Shown: in pieces, positions 45,490-52,100 of the stretch
How the letters are laid out: every line of letters starts with the position of its first letter
Position numbering within the stretch: the first letter of the stretch is position 1
Source of the DNA: Comamonas odontotermitis
GTDB taxonomy: Bacteria; Pseudomonadota; Gammaproteobacteria; Burkholderiales; Burkholderiaceae_C
Assembly: GCF_020080045.1 (NCBI RefSeq)
Contig: NZ_CP083451.1
Span: 3,149,001-3,213,000 of the forward strand
DNA: 64,000 bases
Reading direction: 5' to 3'
The notes under the pieces: model-generated
Databases searched by the model: none
What the model saw: the letters and a program-made list of their open reading frames with translations, nothing else
Told to the model about the DNA's origin: nothing
Made by a program: the position numbers and the translations under genes

Positions 45490-45545
45490 TTTCAGCAGCT
45501 TCAAGCGCTTTATGGACGGGGCACTAGAGGCTGATTTTCTTGTAA
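45490..45545. repeat. Dispersed hairpin repeat, copy R6
   Basis: CAGCAGCTTCAAGCGCTTTA, then GGGGCACTAGAGGCTGATTT and TCTT. It keeps the GAGGC and T-rich tail of the family, with a weaker right arm. It lies exactly between the mini signal-peptide frame (45524-45628) and the CT-3 fragment. Confidence 0.6.
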
Positions 45546-45628
45546 CTTGCAAAGATCACCTCGCCTGCGTGCGCATGAGGTAGCGACATTGCGCATAGCA
45601 CGATGATGAGGTGGAGGAGGCGGAGCAT
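45524..45628 (-). pseudogene. 34-codon signal-peptide remnant
   Basis: The frame begins MLRLLHLIIVLCAMSLPHAHA, a good Sec signal peptide, continues GEVIFASYKKISL and stops inside repeat R6. It is probably the 5' end of a lost secreted-protein gene. The arrangement (signal, repeat, toxin fragment) parallels the chimera at 41913-42854. Confidence 0.4.
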
Positions 45629-45651
45629 CAGATTTTCAAAAGGAGAGCGGG

Positions 45652-45710
45652 GCAGCTTGGTACGGCACAGACGGGTAAAAATAAGCGTGGGTCAGCTTGG
45701 AGCGGCACAC
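45652..45710. repeat. Two spaced copies of a CAGCTTGG..CGGCACA motif, possible IS end remnant
   Basis: GCAGCTTGGTACGGCACAG (45652-45670) and TCAGCTTGGAGCGGCACAC (45692-45710) lie 40 bp apart. Spaced copies of this kind, with GGGTCA nearby, recall the multiple terminal repeats of IS21-type elements. No transposase gene is present. Confidence 0.35.
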
Positions 45711-45718
45711 GATTTGGC

Positions 45719-46078
45719 TCACCAATTCTTCAACTGCTCGCCAGAATCAGGTACTGGTCGTAGTACCCCATCTGACATGATGATTACGTTTTCAACACCA
45801 AGCGCTGCCCTTACAAGAGCCAAGACTGTTCTTACTAGGTCTGAGGCGCTTTTGTCATTGAGGCTAATGATGAATTCGCAAGTTGCAACAAGACCGTACT
45901 CAAGAGCAATCTCCTTTTGAATGTCAGTTGCCTCCGTTGCTTCATATATTATGAAGCGACTTTGATAGGCAGACGTCTTAGAATAAAAAAGGCCAGGGTG
46001 CTGAGCTATCAATGAATCAAGCACTTTTGTCACATGTTCCAATGGTAATGATGAATAGCAAAATAGATCGACTGCCAT
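45719..46078 (-). CDS. Putative immunity protein, second of a tandem pair (module CT-2)
   Basis: This 119-residue protein is a paralogue of the gene just upstream (46155-46460): both begin MAxDLFC and share KEIALEYGL / KEVALEHGL and an I-x-x-NDKSA segment. The start is set at the ATG at 46078 (MAVDLFCYSSLPLEHVTKVL); the open frame runs further upstream but only overlaps the neighbour. It carries a C-terminal extension, VLRPVPDSGEQLKNW, absent from its partner. As part of a toxin-immunity module it is likely an extra or diverged immunity protein. No known family is recognised. Confidence 0.6.
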   Translation of the reverse strand: MAVDLFCYSSLPLEHVTKVLDSLIAQHPGLFYSKTSAYQSRFIIYEATEATDIQKEIALEYGLVATCEFIISLNDKSASDLVRTVLALVRAALGVENVIIMSDGVLRPVPDSGEQLKNW

Positions 46079-46154
46079 ATTATTTCGGTGGCAACAGAAT
46101 AAATACAACCTTGCCAGTTTGATGATGCCCTCGCGCCTAAGCCGCTTCCAGACC

Positions 46155-46460
46155 TTATTGTCGTTCCTCGTTTTCAAACAAAACGACAACATTGGCATCG
46201 CCAAACGCATCTTTGACAATGTCCGCGACCTTTGATATTTGCCCCACTGCGCTCTTGTCATTTACACGAATGAGAAAAGTACTCCTTGCATGCAAGCCAT
46301 GCTCAAGCGCAACTTCTTTTCCCACGTCACTCGATTCCGTAGCCTTGGAAATCAAGAATTTTTTTTCAAAAAATTCTTGATGTTTTGCTAATAGCAACTC
46401 GAGTACATCCGTCACATCACCCGCCGACCGTGAGACATGACAAAACAGATCAATTGCCAT
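46155..46460 (-). CDS. Putative immunity protein, first of a tandem pair (module CT-2)
   Basis: This 101-residue protein starts 1 bp after the stop of the CT-2 toxin fragment, which marks it as the cognate immunity gene. It shares MAxDLFC, the helix VTDVLELLLAKHQEFF and NDKSA with its downstream paralogue at 45719-46078. It has an alternating helix-strand pattern and no signal peptide. The family is not recognised. A duplicated immunity gene could protect against two variants of the same toxin. Confidence 0.62.
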   Translation of the reverse strand: MAIDLFCHVSRSAGDVTDVLELLLAKHQEFFEKKFLISKATESSDVGKEVALEHGLHARSTFLIRVNDKSAVGQISKVADIVKDAFGDANVVVLFENEERQ

Positions 46461-46461
46461 G

Positions 46462-46737
46462 TCATTTCCCCTTGAACTTGATGACAGTGGGCGTACCCGA
46501 CTTGTCTATGATGATGACTTGCTTCAGACTAGGAATTGGGTAGTTGGTCAGTTGCTGCCGCAGTGCGTCAGGAGTAATCGAGCTATCCGCCAAATTGACA
46601 ACTACATTGTCTGCTTGCCCTGAAGCAACTTTTCCGCCAATAACGTCTGCGGCATTTCGCACATTGCTTGTAGAGGGCGCATAGTTATCAAACACTTGCC
46701 CATTGATGATGTAGTCAGGGTTTTTGCCATTTGGCAA
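46462..46737 (-). pseudogene. 5'-truncated orphan CdiA-CT toxin CT-2
   Basis: The fragment reads GKNPDYIINGQVFDNYAPST, then NVVVNLADSSITPDAL and PIPSLKQVIIIDKSGTP, resembling the C-terminal toxin domain of tRNase-type CdiA and related toxins. The best start is a TTG at 46737; the frame is open to 46761 (PHGKNPPTLPNGKNPDY) and then ends at the border with the previous immunity gene. No pre-toxin region or export signal remains. It is a silent tip of about 90-100 residues next to a tandem pair of immunity genes. The activity is inferred. Confidence 0.62.
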
Positions 46738-46783
46738 CGTTGGCGGATTTTTTCCATGTGGTCACTACCCCTTCCCGGCAGGC

Positions 46784-47173
46784 TTATGAATCCGTATGCA
46801 ACTCAAAATTTCTCGCTCGTACTTCCCAATCAACCCAAGCAACGGGCGTATTCAGGGTGCCTTCAAGCAAATACGTTGTGGCATTTTCATCAAATGTCCC
46901 CGGTGGAATATCTTCCACCAAATACTCATCCTTGAAACCCTGGGGATGTCTCGGATCACCAATGTACTCAGTTAACTTTCTTGCCGACTTCGATACTTCC
47001 GCGAAGACAAGATAGCCACTGATCTGCTTCAGCGTTCCGTCATTCAATGGATGTCCCTTTAATGTGAGAAGACCAGAAACCGGGATAGTCAATGTCCCAC
47101 TCTTAACCACAGGCTCACCCAAGCGACTTTCAGTGAAATGAAGATGGTCAAAATATCCGACGATGCGCTTCAT
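46784..47173 (-). CDS. Putative immunity protein of orphan module CT-1
   Basis: This 129-residue protein starts 2 bp past the stop of the CT-1 toxin. It begins MKRIVGYFDHLHF and ends WEVRARNFELHTDS. The resident immunity protein at 48668-49096 begins MKIIDN and ends MISAEKFSLHVLED; the ends and the central LVFAEVSKSARKLT / LVFHNVCRVHFRIT segments suggest the two are distant homologues, just as their toxins are. It is beta-rich without a signal peptide. The alternative TTG start at 47179 adds only two residues. Confidence 0.62.
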   Translation of the reverse strand: MKRIVGYFDHLHFTESRLGEPVVKSGTLTIPVSGLLTLKGHPLNDGTLKQISGYLVFAEVSKSARKLTEYIGDPRHPQGFKDEYLVEDIPPGTFDENATTYLLEGTLNTPVAWVDWEVRARNFELHTDS

Positions 47174-47175
47174 GG

Positions 47176-48081
47176 TCAATTCCCTGTCTTCTGCAACACG
47201 GTTGAAAGAACCTTGTTGCTGGGAATTTGCCCACCATCGGTGTAGCGGAAAATATTGCCTTGGAATTCCGGCAACAGCGGGCCTGGTGGTTGTACTACTT
47301 TTAAACCGAGGCTATCAAGAACATCGGCGCTGGGCAGTTGACCAAATTTATTCAACTGCGTTGCATTGATTGTCAACGTGCCGCCAGATTTTAGAGAGTT
47401 TGCCTCATCGGGTAGCCAGTCCATGATTCCAGATCCCCCGGGCAGGTAAGGGTTGCTGGCAATGATGCGATCTGCGGTCGCTGGCCCAAAAGGAAGCTGA
47501 GTGGCTGAAGCCCTAACTCCTTGCTCCGCAACAATATCAACATTGATTGCACCAGGAATTTGTGAGGTGCGCCCTCCGAAGAGATCAAGGACAACGGGCG
47601 TGCCGCCCGTCGCACCACTCCCCTTTGCCCCATCTCCAACCGGCACCCCACCGCGCTGAGCCGTTCGCGATCCCGCTGCTGGCCCTGTTCCTATATTCTC
47701 CAGTACCGTTACGCCCACCTTGCGGCCTACCGCAGCTGCCACCACTGGTATCGTCAACGCCGTCACCAGCGTCTCTCCGCGCACCCTCGGGTCATCGCTC
47801 ATCAGACCCGCCATGATGTTCTCTGGCAGCCCCTTGATGCCTTGAATCACAGCTATTGCTGTTGCCTCTCCTCCATTGTTAATGATGGCAGTGGTGAGGT
47901 TGTAGGCAATTTGTCCTGCCCCTGCTACCGCCCCTGCAGGTGTGAGGTAGCTCAGCCCTTGGGACAGACCCAGCAGAAATTTGGCCTTGTCTACGCATTC
48001 TGGCGTGTTGCACTGGCGGTCATAAAGGTTGCCGCGGATGATGGTGGCGCCGTTGCTTTGGAGGTTGAGCAATTTCCCCAC
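47176..48081 (-). CDS. Orphan CdiA-CT module CT-1: pre-toxin copy plus methyltransferase-like toxin tip
   Basis: The first 145 or so residues (GKLLNLQSNGATIIRGNLYD to RTAQRGG) are the same as the pre-toxin region of the resident CdiA. After that comes a different tip: VVLDLFGG, VDIVAEQGVRA, ADRIIASNPYLPGG, LKSGGTLTINAT and LDSLGLKVVQPPGP. These fall in the order of class I SAM-methyltransferase motifs I, II, IV and the GG strand. The tip aligns along its length with the resident CdiA tip. The frame begins at an internal GTG with no export signal, so it is silent as it stands. Enzymatic activity is inferred. Confidence 0.65.
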   Translation of the reverse strand: MGKLLNLQSNGATIIRGNLYDRQCNTPECVDKAKFLLGLSQGLSYLTPAGAVAGAGQIAYNLTTAIINNGGEATAIAVIQGIKGLPENIMAGLMSDDPRVRGETLVTALTIPVVAAAVGRKVGVTVLENIGTGPAAGSRTAQRGGVPVGDGAKGSGATGGTPVVLDLFGGRTSQIPGAINVDIVAEQGVRASATQLPFGPATADRIIASNPYLPGGSGIMDWLPDEANSLKSGGTLTINATQLNKFGQLPSADVLDSLGLKVVQPPGPLLPEFQGNIFRYTDGGQIPSNKVLSTVLQKTGN

Positions 48082-48097
48082 ATCGTTTGGCGAGATA
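47645..48097 (-). repeat. Copy A of the 453-bp pre-toxin repeat (orphan CT-1)
   Basis: This segment is virtually identical to 49618-50070, at a constant offset of 1973 bp; I saw one mismatch (GAG against GTG near 47660). Similarity stops abruptly at both ends. It encodes the conserved part just before the variable toxin tip. Confidence 0.9.
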
Positions 48098-48189
48098 GGT
48101 GCTCCGATGTTGCGACGGATGCTATCAATGCTACGTGGTCAACCGATACGCGGTAGACCGCCTCAACAAGCCCAGCAGTTTCACAGGCA

Positions 48190-48522
48190 TCAGATCAGCT
48201 TGAGAATTTTGAGATCGTGCCGAAATACTTCTACCTCATCAGTCGGAACGTCAGCAAGCAGGCTTTCTAGGTCATGCTTGGCTATTGCAGCAGTAATCAA
48301 CTGATACTGACGACGAGGCCATTCTGGATACCATCCACCAGACAGCACCAATAAAATAACATTCCACATCAAATCCTCTATAGGGCGCTCAAAACCATCC
48401 TCAAAGCTATAGGCAATTCGTGCCAATACTTGTTCGTGTGGCCAGCGACTAACTAACCCACTACCCCTACAAAAATCGAAATAATCATTTAATGCCCAGG
48501 ATTTAAGGGTTTCATATGTTAC
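48190..48522 (-). pseudogene. Immunity-gene remnant without a start codon
   Basis: An open frame of 110 codons (TLKSWALNDYFDFCRG, then LARIAYSFEDGFERPIEDLM and PTDEVEVFRHDLKIL) looks like a complete small immunity-type protein, but it begins at a GTA codon just past a TGA, with no ATG, GTG or TTG in place. The first usable codon is a TTG at 48426, which would lose a third of the protein. It follows a toxin-tail fragment (48542-48649), so it is probably the decayed partner of that lost toxin. Confidence 0.45.
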
Positions 48523-48541
48523 TCACTCTTCATGAAGCATA

Positions 48542-48649
48542 TTAAGGCACCTTTTTAACTGGGGCGACAGCACCACCGTTATCCATAATATAAATCGTTA
48601 TATCAACGAGCGGCCCTATGATCGTCCGGAATGCGACAGCTAGCCGCCT
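48542..48649 (-). pseudogene. Last 35 codons of a lost CdiA-CT toxin
   Basis: A short frame closed on both sides reads AFRTIIGPLVDITIYIMDNG then GAVAPVKKVP and stops. Its position directly before an immunity-like remnant and just after the resident immunity gene suggests it is the tail of an older toxin tip. The evidence is context and composition only. Confidence 0.3.
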
Positions 48650-48667
48650 TTAAATCATCTTAAATTA

Positions 48668-49096
48668 TCAATCCTCAAGCACATGCAAGGAAAATTTTTC
48701 GGCAGAAATCATGTAAAAATACGATAACAAAAAATCATCGTTACTCATTCTAAAATTAACCCCAAAAGAGAAATCATTCATGAGATTATTATTTTTACAA
48801 AAAACATAATACTGTTCAATCGATTCTTTTTTATGCTCTGATTTTTCAATGATTGGGGTAATTCTAAAATGCACTCTACAAACATTGTGAAAAACCAATT
48901 TACAGGCACCCAAATAAAGAAATTCTTTTTCTTCTTCATATAGTTGCTTCTCTGTTACCTCCAGAGAAGTTCTTTCAGGATAAAGATGTATACCCTCTTT
49001 CACATAAATCTCTGACACATGTTTATTAAAGTGATGATCACCAAAAATTGCAGAGGACACATAGATATTATTCCAACAGTTATCAATTATTTTCAT
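48668..49096 (-). CDS. cdiI: Resident CdiI immunity protein
   Basis: This 142-residue protein starts 4 bp past the cdiA stop, the canonical place for the immunity protein that neutralises the resident toxin tip. It is markedly AT-rich and Lys/Asn/Phe-rich (for example CKNNNLMNDFSFGVNFRMSN). No family is recognised, but its N- and C-terminal segments resemble those of the CT-1 immunity protein at 46784-47173, mirroring the similarity of the two toxins. There is no signal peptide, as expected for a cytoplasmic blocker. Confidence 0.72.
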   Translation of the reverse strand: MKIIDNCWNNIYVSSAIFGDHHFNKHVSEIYVKEGIHLYPERTSLEVTEKQLYEEEKEFLYLGACKLVFHNVCRVHFRITPIIEKSEHKKESIEQYYVFCKNNNLMNDFSFGVNFRMSNDDFLLSYFYMISAEKFSLHVLED

Positions 49097-49100
49097 GATT

Positions 49101-52100
49101 TTACTTTTTTACAAAAATAATAGTTTGCATTGAATTAACAGGCATTACTGCACCTTCTGTCGTTCGGTACACACCTCCTTGAAACTCTGGTTTCAGTGGC
49201 CCTTGATAGATCACCTTCAGTCCTAACTCATCCAATTGCGACAACGAAGGCAGCTTAACGTAAGGGTTCCTGATCGTCCCATTGACAATAATTTCACCAC
49301 CTTGCTGTGTAATACGCGTCGCCTCTGGCAAATAATCCATCATGGAGAAAGTTCCACCTGCATCTTTGGGAATAAATGGATTATTAGCGACCACCGTGGC
49401 TTGACTGCCGCTTGGAATACTCGGCATATTCGTCGCATCTGTAGCTACTGCTCCTGGCGTAGTGGGGCCTACCCCCACAGCACCAGGTACTTGTGGCCCT
49501 CGAGAATCCGTAAACAGTTCAACGGTTCCTCCTTGCACTGCGACCGACGGCTTTTGCGAAGTTCCGCCAGAGTTTGGCTTTCCACCGGCGCTATCCGCAT
49601 CCCCGTTACCAAAATTCACCCCACCGCGCTGTGCCGTTCGCGATCCCGCTGCTGGCCCTGTTCCTATATTCTCCAGTACCGTTACGCCCACCTTGCGGCC
49701 TACCGCAGCTGCCACCACTGGTATCGTCAACGCCGTCACCAGCGTCTCTCCGCGCACCCTCGGGTCATCGCTCATCAGACCCGCCATGATGTTCTCTGGC
49801 AGCCCCTTGATGCCTTGAATCACAGCTATTGCTGTTGCCTCTCCTCCATTGTTAATGATGGCAGTGGTGAGGTTGTAGGCAATTTGTCCTGCCCCTGCTA
49901 CCGCCCCTGCAGGTGTGAGGTAGCTCAGCCCTTGGGACAGACCCAGCAGAAATTTGGCCTTGTCTACGCATTCTGGCGTGTTGCACTGGCGGTCATAAAG
50001 GTTGCCGCGGATGATGGTGGCGCCGTTGCTTTGGAGGTTGAGCAATTTCCCCACATCGTTTGGCGAGATACCCGCATCCAGCAGCCCTTCTATAGTGCTG
50101 GTGCCTTTGCTGTACTCTGCCTTGAGGGTATCGCAGCTATTGTTGGCCTTGCAGCCCAGCAGTTCCAAGTCGTTGGCGGCACTGGTGATGTACGCGTTTT
50201 GAATGACTTTGTCACGGCATTCCTTGTCTGAGCATTGCGTCAGTTGTTGCTTGATGCGGATGACATCTTCGTGTTTGAGGTAGTTGTTGGTGACTTCATT
50301 GGCTGCAGCTGCTGCCCCCGATGCACCACCGGCTACCGCGCCCACAGCCGTACTTGCTGCAGCGACAATGGTGTCTGCCAGCGGGCCGGTAATGCCCGCT
50401 TCTTGCAAGGCTTGCGCCACAGCAGGAGCGGTGAGCGTGCCTGCTGCCGCACCGGCTGCCCCCTGTACGCCACCAGTGAGGCCGCCTACCACGGTGTGGG
50501 CCAGTACGCGCAATTTGCCATCAGATCCCCAGTCGCTGTCGAGTTGCTGGGCCTGCTGGTTCAACTGGGCCTTGCGCGGGTCGTTGTCATCCAGTTGCGC
50601 AGCCTCACGTCTCAGTCCATCGGCTTTGTTCAGCTGGCTTTGCGCATAGTCACCCACAGCTCTGGTGGCTTGTTGGCCGAACATGGCGTAAATCTGCGCA
50701 TTGGCTTGTTGCTGCGCCATCAGGGCTGGGCCATCCCAGGTTTTGTTCAGGCTGCCTGCAGCTTTTCCATCATCTCCTGTGCGAGCGTCCCGATTCAAGC
50801 TGGCTAGCACTTGGCCAGAGTTCTGTCCTGCACCAGTGATGGTGACTGCGCCTGCGCTGACGGCGCTGTGTGTCGTGCTGTTTTGCTGTCCACGATCACT
50901 GCTCACACCCGCAGCTGCGCCGCTGACCCCGGGTTTACCGGGGTTTTGCCACGACCAGTCGGTGCCGTTGTTTACGGTGCTGGGCTGGCCCCCTGCCTCT
51001 TTGGGGTCCTTGCCTCCGAGCGACACGCCACCTGACAGGTTGATGCCACTCGCGGAGTAGTTGTCATGGTTCTCTATGCTGCTGACGGTAAGGGACCCCG
51101 TTGTCAGGCTATTGGCGTTGCTGTCCACTGCCTTTTGTGTGCTGGTAATCGCTGCACCCTTGAGATCGGTATTTCCTTTGACGGTGATGTCAAAACCGCC
51201 GTCGCCTGCACGGATGGCCGTTTGCTCGGTCACGCTGGCATAGTCGCCATTGGCCTTGCTGCTGCTGTAGCTCACGCTACCTGCAACGCCAGCACCGACC
51301 GTGATAGAACCGCCCAGGCTTTGCTGCTTGCCGTCGAACTTGCTGGTGTCTTGCAGGCTTTCGAGCTTGAGGTCACCACCCACGTTCGCTGTTACTTTTT
51401 TGCCTTGGGCAACCGCCCCACGCAGAGTGGTATCTCCACCTGATTGAATGGTCAGGTTGTTACCGGCGCTGATGTGGGTATTGGTGTAGTAGACATCGTC
51501 AGAGTTTTGATGCCCACGGCCACCACTCGCACTGGCAGTGATGCCCGCTGCAACGCCATTGCCACCTAATTGAAGAGCCACCCCTACCGCCGCGCTGGAG
51601 CTGCTGTTCTCACCTCGATTGGTGACAGTGTTTTTCGCCGCAAGCAGGTCGATTTTGTTATCGGCGGCCAATGTCAAGTCTTTATCTGCCGAGACATTGC
51701 TGCCTTGGATGCGAATGTTGCTATCCTGACCTGCCCCTGTCGCTTTAATAGTGACATTGCCGTTGCCGTGTACAGTGCTTCCAGCAGCCAGATACTTTTC
51801 TTGGTTTTGAGTGCTCTGGCTTTGGCTGGAGCCCAGAGTGAGCGAGATGTTGAGGCCTGCTGCGGGGTTGCCGTCGGTAAGAGCCTGGGCCGACTGGCCT
51901 ATCGCCTGGGCATTGTTGTAGGCATACAGGCCCGTAGTGGCTGCGCCCAACGCCAGTGCGCGGGCATCGCTGGTCTTACCCATGGCGTTGCCCAATGCCG
52001 TGCCGGTCTGAATGGCGCTGATAATCGGGCTGCTGATCGAGAGTGTGAGCCCACTTTGCTTGGCGCGGGTCTCAAACTTGTCCTTCTCGATTTCGCGTGC

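Noticed and set aside
48098..48189. Possible transposase tail (KLLGLLRRSTAYRLTT) next to CT-1
   Set aside because: The frame is under 20 codons and the resemblance to transposase ends is too weak to claim.
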